A stretch of DNA of 64,000 nt from Enterobacterales bacterium (GCA_030949565.1 JAUZSK010000008.1:22619-86618); one strand, 5' to 3'; shown: positions 29,298-43,379, counted from the stretch's first letter. Translations and numbers: made by a program. The notes: generated by a model from the sequence alone, not told the origin.

Positions 29298-29593
29298 CCA
29301 AGAGCTTAAAACAATAAACTAGCCTGCTGTTACTAAATAGTTACTTATTTTACAATGGGTTATATAAGTGTTTGCTAATTTATGATGCAATTCATTCCTT
29401 AATAATGTTAGAGGTCAAGCCAAACACATAGGTTTATTGGTAATAAAAGACTATTTAGTTGTCACTTAGGGTTGCTTATAGCCTTTGAGATCTCTATAAT
29501 TTGCGCCGCATTTGCTTTGTTGGTGATAATTTAAACAAGCGGTGCATTAGGGTCATTCAATTGCCGGTTATTTTGATTAAAGTGTCTAAGTTT

Positions 29594-29974
29594 ATGAAGC
29601 AATCATTAATCAAAAACGGTATGCGACAAGCGCAAAAACTACTGGTAATTCAATGGGCTATTGGATTTTTTGTTGCCGCGCTAAGTTTGGCCATAGAATT
29701 TAAGGTGGCAATTGCTTTGCTATCGGGCGAAGCGGCTGTTTTGATAGCAAATAGCTACTTTGTGTACAAAGCTTTCTCCTTTTCAGGGGCCCAACAGAGT
29801 AAAAAAGTGGTTGGTGCCTTCTATTTTGGAGAAACGGTAAAAATACTGATGTCTGTTAGCTTGTTAGCAGCAGGATTTTATTTTTTACCCAATTATGAAA
29901 TTTATACTTTAGTTGGTTATATTATGGCGTTACTTTCACAATGGTTAACGCCGGTTATTGTAAAAACCCATTAA
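29594..29974 (+). CDS. atpI: ATP synthase subunit I (AtpI)
   Basis: From the ATG at 29594 (MKQSLIKNGMRQAQK) the protein has 126 residues and four membrane helices, as expected for AtpI. Members help assemble the c-ring. It leads the ATP synthase operon, 22 bases before atpB. The frame extends upstream to 29501, but that part lacks similarity to the family. Confidence 0.85.
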   Translation: MKQSLIKNGMRQAQKLLVIQWAIGFFVAALSLAIEFKVAIALLSGEAAVLIANSYFVYKAFSFSGAQQSKKVVGAFYFGETVKILMSVSLLAAGFYFLPNYEIYTLVGYIMALLSQWLTPVIVKTH

Positions 29975-29977
29975 TGA

Positions 29978-30817
<840 letters not shown>

Positions 30818-30851
30818 CCATTAATTTTTGAACTTAACTATCCTTAAATAG

Positions 30852-31130
<279 letters not shown>

Positions 31131-31168
31131 ATCACCCTCAAGTAAACTTAAATTAGAGGAGATTTAAC

Positions 31169-31639
31169 ATGGATTTCAACATGACTTTATTAGGCCAAAC
31201 AATTGCGATGATCGTATTTGTTTGGTTTACCATGAAATACATTTGGCCACACCTTGATGCCGCTATCTCCGAGCGACAAGAAAAAATTGCTGATGGATTG
31301 GCCGCTGCCGATCGTAGTCAACATGATCTTGAATTAGCTCAAAAGAAAGCAGCTGAAACTATGCGCGAAGCAAAAGACAAAGCGGCAGAGCTTTTGGATC
31401 AGGCAAAAAAGCGTCATGCTGAAATTGTAGATTCAGCTAAAGATGATGCTCGTGGTGAAGCGGATAAAATTAAAGTTGGCGCACAGGCTGAAATTGAGCA
31501 AGAAGTCCATCGTGCTCGTGAAGAACTGCGAAAACAGGTTTCTGCATTAGCGGTTGCCGGTGCTGAAAAAATCTTACAGCGCAGCATCGATGCATCTGCA
31601 CATGCAGATATACTTGATAGCCTAGTTGCTGAGCTTTAA
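31169..31639 (+). CDS. atpF: F1Fo ATP synthase subunit b
   Basis: One N-terminal membrane helix ([16 protein letters not shown]) is followed by a long charged coiled coil rich in Ala, Lys and Glu. The total of 156 residues equals the E. coli length. It forms the peripheral stalk that holds F1 to subunit a. An AGAGGAG site precedes the ATG. Confidence 0.97.
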   Translation: MDFNMTLLGQTIAMIVFVWFTMKYIWPHLDAAISERQEKIADGLAAADRSQHDLELAQKKAAETMREAKDKAAELLDQAKKRHAEIVDSAKDDARGEADKIKVGAQAEIEQEVHRAREELRKQVSALAVAGAEKILQRSIDASAHADILDSLVAEL

Positions 31640-31673
31640 GTAAATTAAGATAATTATTTAGGATAAATTTGGA

Positions 31674-32210
31674 ATGGCTGAATTAACGACATTAGCAAGA
31701 CCTTATGCCAAAGCGGCTTTTGAATTTGCGATGGATGCTAAACAGTTGGCTCAATGGTCTGAAATGTTGGCCTTTGCAGCGGCAGTCGTAAAAGATGAAA
31801 CGACTCAGCAAATGTTAACCAGCCCACATTTGACTAAGCAAGATCAACAGCAAGCTATGTTGAATATTTGCCAAGGTAAGCTGGATGATAAGGCGACTAA
31901 TTTTATTAAATTATTAGCCGCTAATGGTCGCTTGTTGGCACTTCCAGAAATTGAGACATTGTTTGATTTCTTGCGCAGCGAGTTTGAAAAAACCATTGAA
32001 GCGCAAGTCACATCAGCTAGCGAATTATCTGATAAACAAATTAGTCAGCTTAAACAAAAGCTTGCCGCTAAGCTGGGTCGACAAGTAGAAATACAATTAA
32101 ATTTAGATAAAGACCTGCTGGGTGGATTAATCATTCAAGCAGAAGATTTAGTCATTGATGGTTCGGTGCGCGGTCAGCTTGCCAAATTGTCAGATACATT
32201 GAACGTGTAA
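31674..32210 (+). CDS. atpH: F1Fo ATP synthase subunit delta
   Basis: This is a 178-residue OSCP/delta protein. The family opening [13 protein letters not shown] is followed by a C-terminal domain with [25 protein letters not shown]. It links the peripheral stalk to the top of the alpha-beta hexamer. Confidence 0.97.
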   Translation: MAELTTLARPYAKAAFEFAMDAKQLAQWSEMLAFAAAVVKDETTQQMLTSPHLTKQDQQQAMLNICQGKLDDKATNFIKLLAANGRLLALPEIETLFDFLRSEFEKTIEAQVTSASELSDKQISQLKQKLAAKLGRQVEIQLNLDKDLLGGLIIQAEDLVIDGSVRGQLAKLSDTLNV

Positions 32211-32242
32211 CTTATAAACGTAACACTAGAGGAAGGCAGAGC

Positions 32243-33790
32243 ATGAGCATGCAACTGAATCCATCAGAGATCAGCGAGTTAATCAGAAAACGTATTAACG
32301 ATTTTGAAGTTGTTTCTGAAGCAAGAAACGAAGGAACTATCGTTAGCGTATCTGACGGTATTTTGAAAATTCACGGCCTAGCCGAAGTGATGCAAGGGGA
32401 AATGATTGAGTTGCCCGGCGGCAAATTCGGTCTAGCACTTAATCTTGAGCGTGACTCAGTGGGCGCGGTTGTACTGGGTGATTACTCGGATATAGTCGAA
32501 GGTCAAAAAGCTAAGTGTACCGGTCGTATTCTTGAAGTACCAACGGGTGAATCAATGCTTGGTCGTGTTGTTGACGCTTTAGGTAACCCTATCGATGGTA
32601 AAGGTCCGATTGAAAATACCACTTATGAGCCAGTAGAAAAAGTAGCGCCAGGCGTTATCTCGCGTCAGTCGGTTGACCAACCGGTTCAAACGGGATATAA
32701 AGCAGTTGATGCGATGATTCCAGTCGGTCGAGGACAGCGTGAATTAATTATTGGTGACCGTCAAACAGGTAAAACTGCATTGGCGATAGATGCCATTATA
32801 AATCAAAAAGATACCGGTATTCGCTGCGTTTATGTAGCGATTGGCCAAAAAGCTTCGACCATTGCCAACATCGTTCGTAAATTAGAAGAGCATGGTGCAA
32901 TGTCTAATACGGTTGTTGTTGCTGCCGCTGCATCTGATGCTGCCGCGTTACAATTTGTTGCACCTTTTGCTGGATGTACCATGGGCGAATATTTCCGCGA
33001 TAAAGGTGAAGACGCGCTTATCGTTTATGACGATTTAACCAAGCAGGCTTGGGCTTATCGTCAAATTTCTTTATTACTTCGTCGTCCACCAGGGCGAGAA
33101 GCCTACCCAGGTGATGTTTTCTATTTGCATTCTCGTTTACTAGAAAGAGCCGCTCGTATTAATGCGGATCATGTTGAGAAATTAACTGATGGCAAAGTCA
33201 AGGGTAAAACAGGTTCTTTAACTGCTTTACCAATTATTGAAACACAGGCGGGCGATGTTTCTGCTTTCGTCCCAACCAATGTAATTTCCATTACCGATGG
33301 TCAAATCTTCCTAGAAACTGATTTGTTTAATGCGGGTATTCGTCCTGCGGTCAATGCGGGTCTATCGGTTTCTCGAGTGGGCGGCGCAGCGCAAACTAAA
33401 ATCATTAAAAAGCTCGGTGGCGGTGTGCGTTTAGCGCTGGCTCAATACCGTGAATTGGCGGCTTTCGCTCAGTTTGCTTCTGACTTAGATGATGCAACTC
33501 GCGCTCAATTGGAGCATGGTCAGCGAGTCACCGAGCTGATGAAGCAAAAGCAGTATGCACCTATGTCCGTTGCAATTATGGCTGTGTCATTGTTTGCTGC
33601 TGAAAAAGGTCACTTAAAAGACGTTGATTTAACTAAAATTGTTGATTTTGAAGATGCCCTTATTGATCACATGAGCAATAATGAAAAAGCATTAATGGAT
33701 AAAATCAATAAGTCTGGTGATTATAATAAAGACATTGAAGCAGAGCTAGATGCTGCACTTATCAAGTTTAAAGAAACAGCAACTTGGTAA
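32243..33790 (+). CDS. atpA: F1Fo ATP synthase subunit alpha
   Basis: This 515-residue protein has a Walker A motif GDRQTGKT, the [24 protein letters not shown] segment split around the catalytic interface, and an intact C-terminus. It is a regulatory nucleotide-binding subunit of F1. No frame break. Confidence 0.98.
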   Translation: MSMQLNPSEISELIRKRINDFEVVSEARNEGTIVSVSDGILKIHGLAEVMQGEMIELPGGKFGLALNLERDSVGAVVLGDYSDIVEGQKAKCTGRILEVPTGESMLGRVVDALGNPIDGKGPIENTTYEPVEKVAPGVISRQSVDQPVQTGYKAVDAMIPVGRGQRELIIGDRQTGKTALAIDAIINQKDTGIRCVYVAIGQKASTIANIVRKLEEHGAMSNTVVVAAAASDAAALQFVAPFAGCTMGEYFRDKGEDALIVYDDLTKQAWAYRQISLLLRRPPGREAYPGDVFYLHSRLLERAARINADHVEKLTDGKVKGKTGSLTALPIIETQAGDVSAFVPTNVISITDGQIFLETDLFNAGIRPAVNAGLSVSRVGGAAQTKIIKKLGGGVRLALAQYRELAAFAQFASDLDDATRAQLEHGQRVTELMKQKQYAPMSVAIMAVSLFAAEKGHLKDVDLTKIVDFEDALIDHMSNNEKALMDKINKSGDYNKDIEAELDAALIKFKETATW

Positions 33791-33870
33791 CCGAACCTCG
33801 CGCATAACTTCATCATATATTGATAGGTTAAGCGCGAATAAAAGATTAACTTTAAGACTGGAAACACCTT

Positions 33871-34732
33871 ATGGCGGTCGGAAAAGAAATTCGAACTAAG
33901 ATCGGAAGTATTAAAAATACTCAGAAGATCACTAGCGCGATGGAAATGGTTGCTGCGAGTAAAATGCGCAAGGCGCAAGATCGTATGGAAGCAACCAAAC
34001 CCTACGCTGATAAAATCCGTTCGGTTATTGGTCATCTAGCGATGGGTCATACTGAATATAAGCACCCTTATATCATTGAACGAGAAGTAAAGCGTGTCGG
34101 TTTTATTTTAGTATCCAGTGATCGAGGTCTTTGTGGCGGTTTAAATACTAACTTATTTAAAAAAGCACTAACCGAAATGAAGCAGCTACAAGAGCAAGAA
34201 ATTGAACTCGATCTTTGTTTAATTGGCTCTAAAGCCGGTGCTTTTTTTAATCGTTTTGGCGGTAATATTGTAGCTAAAACTCATGGTTTAGGTGATGCTC
34301 CAACGGTGACTGATTTAATCGGAACGGTTAAAGTGATGTTAGAAGCTTATGACCAAGGCAAGATTGATAAGCTTTATCTGGTCCATAATGAGTTTGTTAA
34401 TACCATGGTTCAAGAGCCACAAATATTACAGTTACTACCAGTTGAAAAACAGCAAGAAGATGAACTTAAACATCATTGGGATTATATTTATGAGCCTGAT
34501 GCAAAAGAATTATTAGATGTGCTTTTAGTGCGTTACATTGAGTCTCAAGTTTACCAAGGCGTGGTGGATAACATTGCCTGTGAGCAAGCTTCAAGAATGG
34601 TTGCCATGAAAGCGGCAACGGATAATGCTGGTGATATTATTGATGAGCTACAGCTTAATCTTTAATAAAGCGCGTCAAGCGGCGATCACCCAAGAAATAT
34701 CAGAAATTATTAGTGGTGCGGCGGCAGTTTAA
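33871..34732 (+). CDS. atpG: F1Fo ATP synthase subunit gamma, frame break near the C-terminus
   Basis: The frame from 33871 ([21 protein letters not shown]) stops early at 34663, after DELQLNL. One extra base in CTTAATC (about 34656-34660) is responsible: without it the protein continues [17 protein letters not shown] and ends GGAAAV-like at 34732, as in all relatives. Gamma is the central rotor and the C-terminal helix lies in the bearing of F1. A cell is unlikely to keep this truncated form in a single-copy operon, so I read it as a sequence error. Confidence 0.93.
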
Positions 34733-34805
34733 TGTCGCAATTAGCAGTTGATCAAAAAAACAGATTTACGAAATTTAACGGTTTAATTTAATTGAGGAAT
34801 AAACA

Positions 34806-36183
<1,378 letters not shown>

Positions 36184-36237
36184 TCTCGGCTACATTGAGT
36201 TGAGCCTAAATCGTTTTAGAATTGGAAGGAAAATAAA

Positions 36238-36663
36238 ATGCCTATAACTTTTCAACTAGATATCGTTAGTGCAGAAAAATCGATTTTTTCTGGCAGTGTT
36301 GATTCATTGGTTGCGACCGGTGAGTTGGGTGAACTCGGGATCAGTCCCGGTCATGCACCCTTGTTGACATCATTAAAGCCCGGTACTGTGACGGTTAAAG
36401 ATCATGAAGGCAAAGAAGAAAGCTTTTATGTTTCCGGTGGAATGCTAGAAGTGCAACCACACATCACCACTATTTTGGCTGATACCGCGACCCGTGCTGA
36501 CGATGTGGATGAAGCCGCAGCTATAGCAGCGAAAGAAGCTGCAGAAGCTGCAATGGCGGATCAAAATTCTGAAATTGAGTATTCAAAAGCCGCAAGCGAA
36601 CTAGCAGAAGCTGTTGCTCAACTTAGAACTCTACAAGCGATCCGCAAAAAAGCAGGTAAATAA
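36238..36663 (+). CDS. atpC: F1Fo ATP synthase subunit epsilon
   Basis: This 141-residue protein has an N-terminal beta-sandwich (LGELGISPGHAPLLTSLKPG) and an Ala-rich helical hairpin at the C-terminus. It regulates and couples F1 to the c-ring. It closes the operon; a strong terminator follows. Confidence 0.97.
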   Translation: MPITFQLDIVSAEKSIFSGSVDSLVATGELGELGISPGHAPLLTSLKPGTVTVKDHEGKEESFYVSGGMLEVQPHITTILADTATRADDVDEAAAIAAKEAAEAAMADQNSEIEYSKAASELAEAVAQLRTLQAIRKKAGK

Positions 36664-36698
36664 ACATCGGTTGTTAAAACTGAATTTGCAAGTATTGC

Positions 36699-36723
36699 AA
36701 AAAGCGCCTTAGGGCGCTTTTTT
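36699..36723 (+). terminator. Rho-independent terminator of the atp operon
   Basis: The GC-rich stem AAAAAGCGCC / GGCGCTTTTT has a TTAG loop and is followed directly by a T-run. It lies 35 bases after atpC. The 150 bases up to glmU contain no gene. Confidence 0.93.
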
Positions 36724-36874
36724 AGTCTTTAGGCAAGCGAATATTAGAAAATAGCGTATTTTCATTACCTTATAGCACCTTTTTCATGATCTTATTTAAG
36801 CTTTTGGGTTTATCTCATTGATTAGACCAAGTAAAATAAGCCTTTAATCATCACAATTTGGGATCAAACACTGA

Positions 36875-38251
36875 ATGGATATTCAAAGCATCATACTCGC
36901 CGCCGGTAAAGGCAGTCGGATGAAGTCCCAACTCCCCAAGGTGTTACACCAGTTAGCAGGCAAGTCTCTCGTTCAGCATGTTATCGATACCTGCTCTTCC
37001 TTATCCGTTGCCCACTGTCATTTAGTTGTGGGTCATGGTGCAGATCAGGTTAAGCAGTCTGTTACTTCCAATCGAATGCAATTGCACTTTGTTGAGCAAA
37101 CAGAACAATTAGGTACCGGTCATGCTGTTAAGGTTGCACTGCCTTCACTAAAAACGGACTCCTTAGTATTAATTCTGTATGGTGATGTGCCCTTGATCCA
37201 CCATGACACACTAGACGATCTGATAAAACTACAACAGAAAAATCCCCAAGGTATCGCTTTGATGACTTGTTTTCTGGATGATCCAACTGGTTATGGCCGA
37301 ATTACCCGCGATGATGACGGTTTAGTTACGGGTATCGTTGAACATAAAGACGCAACACCTGAACAACATCTAATCAATGAAATTAATACTGGAATTATGT
37401 GCTGCCATTCTAGCCAGCTCAAAAAATGGATTGCTAACCTAAATAATAATAACGCCCAAGGTGAGTTTTATTTAACGGATATTATCGCCATGGCGGTAGC
37501 AGAAGGACAAGGTGTTGCAACCGCTCAACCAATTAATATTTATGAAACTGAAGGCATTAACACACTGCGCCAGTTGGCCGATTTAGAAAGGATCTGGCAA
37601 CGAGAAATGGCTAATCAACTAATGGATGCAGGAGTCACCTTTCGCGACCCCAATCGATTTGACTTGCGCGGTAGTCTTACTTGTGAAGCTGGTGTTGTCA
37701 TCGATATTAACTGTGTGGTTGAAGGCAATGTACAGCTTAAACAAGACGTACATATTGGCCCCAATGTCTACTTAAAAAATGTAACCATTGGCGAAAATTC
37801 TGTTATCAAAGCCAATACCTTTATCGAGAACAGCCAAATTGCTGATCATTGCGATATAGGTCCCTTTGCCAGAATTCGCCCGGAGGCGCAGATAAAATCT
37901 AATGTTCATATCGGCAACTTTGTTGAGGTTAAAAAGTCTATACTTTCGGAAGGGGCAAAAGTGGGTCATCTTTCTTATGTGGGTGATTCCGAAGTCGGTA
38001 AAAATGTTAATATCGGTGCAGGAACCATTACCTGTAACTATGATGGTGCTAATAAGCATAAAACAATTATTGAAGACGACGCCTTTATCGGCTCAGATAC
38101 CCAATTAGTTGCTCCGGTCACCGTGGGAAAAGGCGCCACAGTGGCAGCAGGGACAACCGTTTCTGCTGACGTTTCACCGGGAGCGCTTTGCATCAGCCGA
38201 GTCAGACAAAAACAAATTGAACATTGGCAAAGACCAACTAAAAAGAAATAA
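36875..38251 (+). CDS. glmU: Bifunctional GlcN-1-P acetyltransferase / GlcNAc-1-P uridyltransferase
   Basis: This 458-residue protein makes UDP-GlcNAc for peptidoglycan and LPS. The N-terminal pyrophosphorylase domain has LAAGKGSRMKSQLPKVLH. The C-terminal left-handed beta-helix has many hexapeptide repeats (IGPNVYLKNVTIGENSVI) and the acetyltransferase segment NIGAGTITCNYDG. glmS follows after 16 bases, so the two steps of the pathway are coexpressed. Confidence 0.97.
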   Translation: MDIQSIILAAGKGSRMKSQLPKVLHQLAGKSLVQHVIDTCSSLSVAHCHLVVGHGADQVKQSVTSNRMQLHFVEQTEQLGTGHAVKVALPSLKTDSLVLILYGDVPLIHHDTLDDLIKLQQKNPQGIALMTCFLDDPTGYGRITRDDDGLVTGIVEHKDATPEQHLINEINTGIMCCHSSQLKKWIANLNNNNAQGEFYLTDIIAMAVAEGQGVATAQPINIYETEGINTLRQLADLERIWQREMANQLMDAGVTFRDPNRFDLRGSLTCEAGVVIDINCVVEGNVQLKQDVHIGPNVYLKNVTIGENSVIKANTFIENSQIADHCDIGPFARIRPEAQIKSNVHIGNFVEVKKSILSEGAKVGHLSYVGDSEVGKNVNIGAGTITCNYDGANKHKTIIEDDAFIGSDTQLVAPVTVGKGATVAAGTTVSADVSPGALCISRVRQKQIEHWQRPTKKK

Positions 38252-38267
38252 CACGGAGTTATAATAT

Positions 38268-40100
38268 ATGTGCGGGATTGTCGGCGCTATCGCCCAAAGA
38301 AATATCGCAGAAATTCTGATTGAAGGATTAAAAAGATTAGAATACCGCGGATATGATTCTGCTGGAATCGCCATTATTTCTGAAAATAAGATTTCTCGGG
38401 TAAGACGAGTTGGTAAAGTAAACCAGCTAGAAAAAGCCATTAACGCCAATCCAATAGAGGGTAATATAGGAATCGCTCATACTCGTTGGGCAACTCATGG
38501 TGAGCCTAGTGAAAGCAACGCACATCCGCATTTTTCCAATGACCGTATCGCGGTGGTGCATAACGGTATTATCGAAAATCATCAAGCCTTAAGAGAAGAA
38601 CTAACCCAACAAGGCTATGTGTTTACTTCCGATACTGATAGCGAAGTGATTGCTCACATTATTGAAAGAGAACAAAAAACTACGGGTGATTTAACCGCTG
38701 CTGTATTAAAAGCGACCAAACTACTTAATGGCGCTTTTGGTACTTTAGTTATGGACTTGGCCAACCCCGACTGTCTGGTGGTTGCTCGTTCAGGAAGCCC
38801 ACTGGTAATAGGCAAAGGTATTGGTGAAATGTTTATCGCATCGGATCAACTAGCTTTATTGCCTGTCACGCGCCAGTTTTTATTCTTGGAAGAAGGAGAG
38901 GTTGCGAAAATTAGCCGTAGGGAAGTTAAAATTCTATCTGCAGAAGGTGATGTTTTACAGCGAGATTTTGTTGAAACCAGTGTGACTCATGACGCGGGTG
39001 ATAAAGGCCAGTATCGCCATTTTATGCTTAAGGAAATCTATGAACAACCAACGGCGATCAACAACACTTTGGAAGGCCGGCTCAATAAAGATTCAGTGAT
39101 TATTGAATCTTTTGGTAATCGTGCTCCGGAATTATTGTCGCAAGTCAAACAGGTTCAAATCGTTGCTTGTGGCACCAGTTATCACTCAGCGATGGTGGCC
39201 AAATATTGGATAGAATCCATGGTCGAGATCCCTTGCCAAGTAGAGATCGCCAGCGAATATCGTTATCGGAAAACCGTGGTACAAAAGGATTCATTGTTTA
39301 TTAGCATTTCACAATCGGGCGAAACGGCTGATACCTTAGCCGCGCTTAGGATCGCTAAAAAGAAAGGTTTTTTAGCCAGTTTAACTATCTGTAATGTGCC
39401 GGGGTCATCATTGGTTCGTGAATCCGATATGGCGTTTATGACCCGAGCAGGCGCCGAAATTGGTGTCGCTTCGACCAAAGCCTTTACCACGCAGTTGACG
39501 GGTTTACTGATGCTAGCCACCGCTATGGCGCAAACAAAACAATCCATGTCAGCTAAAGATATAGCCACAGTAGTGACGCAATTGAGACAATTACCGCAGG
39601 AGATCAGTGATTCACTACTGGTCAACGCCAGTATTGAGCCACTGGCTGAGGAATTTAGCGAAAAAGAACATTGTTTATTTTTAGGACGTGGCGAACAATA
39701 CCCAATAGCCATGGAAGGTGCGTTAAAATTAAAAGAAATCTCTTATATTCATGCCGAAGCCTACGCTGCTGGTGAACTTAAACATGGCCCTCTGGCTCTA
39801 ATCGACCAAGATATGCCAGTGGTGGTAGTGGCCCCCAATAATGATTTAATTGAAAAATTAAAATCAAATATGCAAGTGGTGCATGCTCGAGGTGGACAAC
39901 TTTATGTATTTGCTGAGTCTAGCGTTGGCATTAAACCTGAGCCTGGAGTCAAAGTGATTGAATGCAGCTCACAAGGCAATTATGTCGCTCCTATTGTGTT
40001 TACAATACCCTTGCAGCTTCTTTCCTATCATGTAGCGGTTATTCGAGGAACGGATGTTGACCAACCAAGAAATCTAGCGAAATCAGTGACTGTGGAATAG
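38268..40100 (+). CDS. glmS: Glucosamine-6-phosphate synthase
   Basis: This 610-residue enzyme makes glucosamine-6-phosphate from fructose-6-phosphate and glutamine. Cys2 in MCGIVGA is the glutaminase nucleophile; [14 protein letters not shown] and two SIS domains ([11 protein letters not shown]) follow, and the C-terminus [13 protein letters not shown] is canonical. It forms an operon with glmU. Confidence 0.97.
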   Translation: MCGIVGAIAQRNIAEILIEGLKRLEYRGYDSAGIAIISENKISRVRRVGKVNQLEKAINANPIEGNIGIAHTRWATHGEPSESNAHPHFSNDRIAVVHNGIIENHQALREELTQQGYVFTSDTDSEVIAHIIEREQKTTGDLTAAVLKATKLLNGAFGTLVMDLANPDCLVVARSGSPLVIGKGIGEMFIASDQLALLPVTRQFLFLEEGEVAKISRREVKILSAEGDVLQRDFVETSVTHDAGDKGQYRHFMLKEIYEQPTAINNTLEGRLNKDSVIIESFGNRAPELLSQVKQVQIVACGTSYHSAMVAKYWIESMVEIPCQVEIASEYRYRKTVVQKDSLFISISQSGETADTLAALRIAKKKGFLASLTICNVPGSSLVRESDMAFMTRAGAEIGVASTKAFTTQLTGLLMLATAMAQTKQSMSAKDIATVVTQLRQLPQEISDSLLVNASIEPLAEEFSEKEHCLFLGRGEQYPIAMEGALKLKEISYIHAEAYAAGELKHGPLALIDQDMPVVVVAPNNDLIEKLKSNMQVVHARGGQLYVFAESSVGIKPEPGVKVIECSSQGNYVAPIVFTIPLQLLSYHVAVIRGTDVDQPRNLAKSVTVE

Positions 40101-40147
40101 TTTCGACTTTAAAACCTAGTGGCCATGTTGGAGCATTGTTTCACTTG

Positions 40148-40170
40148 AATCGATCTCCTTATCGATTTTA
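40148..40170 (+). terminator. Possible weak terminator after glmS
   Basis: AATCGAT / ATCGATT arms of seven bases surround CTCCTT and are followed by a few T. The stem is AT-rich, so the call is weak. Bases 40101-40317 contain no gene. Confidence 0.4.
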
Positions 40171-40317
40171 AAGGAGTATCGAAGGACTTGCGTCCAAGTT
40201 TAAACAGCCGAACCCTATTTGGAAAGGTAAATTAATCGTCATCAAGGTCTGTTTTAAGCTAATATTGGGGTAATAACTGATTAAAGATTTTGCTGATAAA
40301 AAAAAATACAAGTTTTT

Positions 40318-41916
40318 TTGGCGAAATCATTTTTTGATAGAACAATTTCACTGCCACAATCATTCTATTATATGACTTATTTTCCTTGGATAATACCTTC
40401 AATCGTTGCCGCCAGTATTTGTATGATTTTGGCGCTTTTAGTATGGCCACAGCGTAAAATACCTGCCGCTAAGGCTTTCTATTGGTTTTTAACCTCTATT
40501 TTTATTTGGTCTATTAGTCAAACCTTTACCTACCTCAGTGCCAGCCTAAAGTGGAAACTCATTTTCGCTAAGATACAGTATATTGGCATCGTTTTTGTTC
40601 CCGTTTCCTACTTGGTTTATGGTGCTGTGATGCTTGATTATACTCGGTTGATTGGTCTTAAATTTATCCTTACTCTTTCGGTCATTCCGTTGATTACCTT
40701 GTGTTTGACAATGACCAATGAATACCACCACTTAATTTGGCAGAGTTTTTCTATTTCTAAACAAAACCCGTTATTTACCAGCATTGTTCACGGTCAATGG
40801 TTTAGCATCCACACGATATATTCTTATACGCTTATTTTAATGACCGCATTGATTGCGGTGCTATCCTATTTTAAAGATCCTAAAAGCCATGTTAGTTTTA
40901 AATCCATTATATTCGCGCCCATGGTGGTGACAATTCCAAATGTTATTTACTTACAGAAATGGATTGATATCGATGGTGTTGATCTTACACCGCTGGGTTT
41001 TTCCTTCGCTTTATTAATAATCAGTTGGGCTTTGTTAAAGGAAAATGTTTTACAATTAATACCTATCGCAAGAGATGTGCTTTTTCAAAAAATGAAGGAT
41101 CCCATCGTCGTTATTGGTGAGGACTATCGAATAGTGGATTTTAATAGTTCGGCAGCTAAATTATTTAAAGTGAATATAAATGATGTAAGAGGAACATTCT
41201 TTACTGAGACGATTAGTGACAATAAAATGTTGACCAGAATTATTGAGTCTGAATATTCCGAAGTAATGATTAAAGATCACTATTTGCAGACACTACGCAC
41301 CTTAGTAACTATAGAAAAAACAGGTAAAATCGGTTATTTGATCGTGTTTAGAGATATCACCGAGTTAAAAGAAATACAAAATAGTCTACAAGCAACCAGA
41401 ATGGCGTTGGAACAATCAAATAAAGCCTTAAAGCTACTGGCTAACACCGATCCATTAACGGGTTTACCAAATAGGCGGCACTTGTTTGAAAAATTTTCTG
41501 CTGAAGTAGAACGCTCTGATCGCTATCATTCAAAATTTTGTCTATTAATTATGGATCTTGATGACTTTAAAAAAATTAACGATCAGTATGGGCATCCCAC
41601 TGGTGACGAAGTTCTTAAAAGAGTTTCGACGGTGATTAAACAGACCGTTCGTGAAGCCGATCATTGTGGACGAATAGGTGGTGAGGAGTTTGCAATTATA
41701 CTTACTGAAAGCGATAAAAAAGCCGCCAAAGGATTTGCAGAACGCATTCGAAAAGCCATTGAAGTTTGTCATTCAAAGGATGAAATTGCGGTGACTGTGA
41801 GTATCGGTTTAACTCAACGCCTTGAAAAAGATGATCTTGAGTCGATTTATGATAGAGCAGATAAAGCACTCTATCAATCAAAAGATAACGGCCGCAATCA
41901 ATATACTTTGGGTTAA
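40318..41916 (+). CDS. Diguanylate cyclase with 7TM sensor and PAS domain
   Basis: The N-terminal part has about seven membrane helices of the histidine-kinase 7TM type (residues about 20-240). A PAS domain follows (DPIVVIGEDYRIVDFN), then a coiled region and a GGDEF domain with DPLTGLPNRR and the active RIGGEEF motif. It would make cyclic di-GMP at the inner membrane. The TTG at 40318 opens the frame; the ATG at 40372 (MTYFPW), directly before the first helix, is an alternative start, and neither has a clear ribosome site. No adjacent target is visible. Confidence 0.88.
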   Translation: MAKSFFDRTISLPQSFYYMTYFPWIIPSIVAASICMILALLVWPQRKIPAAKAFYWFLTSIFIWSISQTFTYLSASLKWKLIFAKIQYIGIVFVPVSYLVYGAVMLDYTRLIGLKFILTLSVIPLITLCLTMTNEYHHLIWQSFSISKQNPLFTSIVHGQWFSIHTIYSYTLILMTALIAVLSYFKDPKSHVSFKSIIFAPMVVTIPNVIYLQKWIDIDGVDLTPLGFSFALLIISWALLKENVLQLIPIARDVLFQKMKDPIVVIGEDYRIVDFNSSAAKLFKVNINDVRGTFFTETISDNKMLTRIIESEYSEVMIKDHYLQTLRTLVTIEKTGKIGYLIVFRDITELKEIQNSLQATRMALEQSNKALKLLANTDPLTGLPNRRHLFEKFSAEVERSDRYHSKFCLLIMDLDDFKKINDQYGHPTGDEVLKRVSTVIKQTVREADHCGRIGGEEFAIILTESDKKAAKGFAERIRKAIEVCHSKDEIAVTVSIGLTQRLEKDDLESIYDRADKALYQSKDNGRNQYTLG

Positions 41917-41930
41917 ACAGATCGGCTCTA

Positions 41931-42530
41931 CTAGGAGGGTCTAAAGTGCTTGTCTAAATAATAATCCAGACTAAAATATTTTCCGCCACCGCTACAAAAT
42001 AACGCCAACAGCATAACAAAATAGGTGACCCCAAATTCCATACCGTTATTACTAGAAGCCAAATGCCCTTTTTCGGTTAACCAATCATAGTTTCCGTATT
42101 CTCTAAGAATATCTTTAGCGATCCCTAAACGTCTAAGAGCCTCTTCTGCATCGGCATTAGCTCCCCAACTCATTAAATCGTGAGAGGCTTGCCAACCATG
42201 AGGCCAATGTACAGAAAAAATAGCCACTAGCATGGTAATCATCAATGGGATTGCAATCCAGCGGGTCGCCAGCCCAAGCAATAATAAAGCGCCACCAACT
42301 ATTTCAGTGGCAGTGGCTAAAAAAGCCATCGCCCAAGGCAGCGGTAGATCCAAACCATCAGGGCCAAACCAGCCGACCACCCCTTCGAAACCGGCTATTT
42401 TATTGTTTCCCGCCACCCAAAACACAGGTACAAGAAATAGGCGCAATGCTAAGGGCCCTAAAGCAATCAAGATTGATTTGTCATTAAATAAAGTATTATG
42501 AAGCCGATAGTATTTTTGTATTAAATTCAT
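41931..42530 (-). CDS. DoxX-family membrane protein
   Basis: This 199-residue protein has four membrane helices and a family segment around LATATEIVGGALLLLGLATRW. DoxX-like proteins are inner-membrane proteins of varied, mostly redox-related roles. It converges with the cyclase gene, with 14 bases between the stops. Confidence 0.82.
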   Translation of the reverse strand: MNLIQKYYRLHNTLFNDKSILIALGPLALRLFLVPVFWVAGNNKIAGFEGVVGWFGPDGLDLPLPWAMAFLATATEIVGGALLLLGLATRWIAIPLMITMLVAIFSVHWPHGWQASHDLMSWGANADAEEALRRLGIAKDILREYGNYDWLTEKGHLASSNNGMEFGVTYFVMLLALFCSGGGKYFSLDYYLDKHFRPS

Positions 42531-42617
42531 TTATTTCTCCATTTTGTTTGCATACTAGACGGAGTAACGGATCATATGTTTCATTTTAAATGCTCAAATT
42601 AAATCATGCGCTCAAAT

Positions 42618-43376
42618 CTATTCAACCTTAGGCTGGGTGATCGACTTTTCTGGTATCTTTGCATACCAGAGTTGTATCGCATAATGATCGAGATAGGATA
42701 GTTGATAGGTTGCAACGATATCCTTATTTTCACCGTTAGTTTGGGTCCAAGTGAGCGGATAGCTCATAATTGACGCCTCATCGTAGGCGGTTTGGTAGGC
42801 TTGTTTTTGATTGAGTGTTTTATTGACCTCTCGGCAGCGATCAATTGCTTGTTGAGGGGTATAACCAATCGCCTCCATTTTGGGGTAGCACTTGGCGAGA
42901 ATAATTCGCAGTGGTTTTTGACCATAAGGCCAATAGCGGCTTTGGTATTCATGCTCAAAGCCCAAAGCATGACCAAATTCGTGCAAGATCAAACGAGTGG
43001 CAGCGCGTTGACTCATTTGATCAGAATTGAGTCGTGAAAGGTTCATGGTTGGAAAACGCGATTTGTAATCACGGTGGTCACCGAGTTGAGAGCCGTTATG
43101 CCGTTTAAAACTGATCCGAATATGGGTTTGTGCTGGAATTTCATCCAGCGCAGTAAAAAAGCGAAAGGAAAGCCGAGTTTGCTGTAACCACTGCGGAGCA
43201 ATCGTCTTCACTTGTTGCTGTAATTGAGGGCTCCCATCTAAGAACAATACATTGAGTACATTAGGCTGCTTCCAATAGTGAGCTCTTACTAACACAGCGG
43301 CTTTAACGGAGTTGATAAGGGTAAAAAGGATCAATAACGCACAGACATTGATGCTTATCTTACTGTTGAAAGTCAT
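42618..43376 (-). CDS. Secreted metzincin-type zinc metalloprotease
   Basis: This 252-residue protein has a signal peptide (VCALLILFTLINSVKA). The zinc motif HEFGHALGFEH at residues 132-142 is a complete HExxHxxGxxH, and the later ASIMSYP supplies the methionine turn, so it is a metzincin close to matrixins or astacins. It is probably exported and degrades protein outside or in the periplasm. The SGNH hydrolase gene ends three bases before its start, indicating one transcript. Confidence 0.85.
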   Translation of the reverse strand: MTFNSKISINVCALLILFTLINSVKAAVLVRAHYWKQPNVLNVLFLDGSPQLQQQVKTIAPQWLQQTRLSFRFFTALDEIPAQTHIRISFKRHNGSQLGDHRDYKSRFPTMNLSRLNSDQMSQRAATRLILHEFGHALGFEHEYQSRYWPYGQKPLRIILAKCYPKMEAIGYTPQQAIDRCREVNKTLNQKQAYQTAYDEASIMSYPLTWTQTNGENKDIVATYQLSYLDHYAIQLWYAKIPEKSITQPKVE

Positions 43377-43379
43377 TGC

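Noticed and set aside
34663..34805. A separate small gene between atpG and atpD
   Set aside because: The sequence codes the expected gamma-subunit C-terminus in the neighbouring frame.
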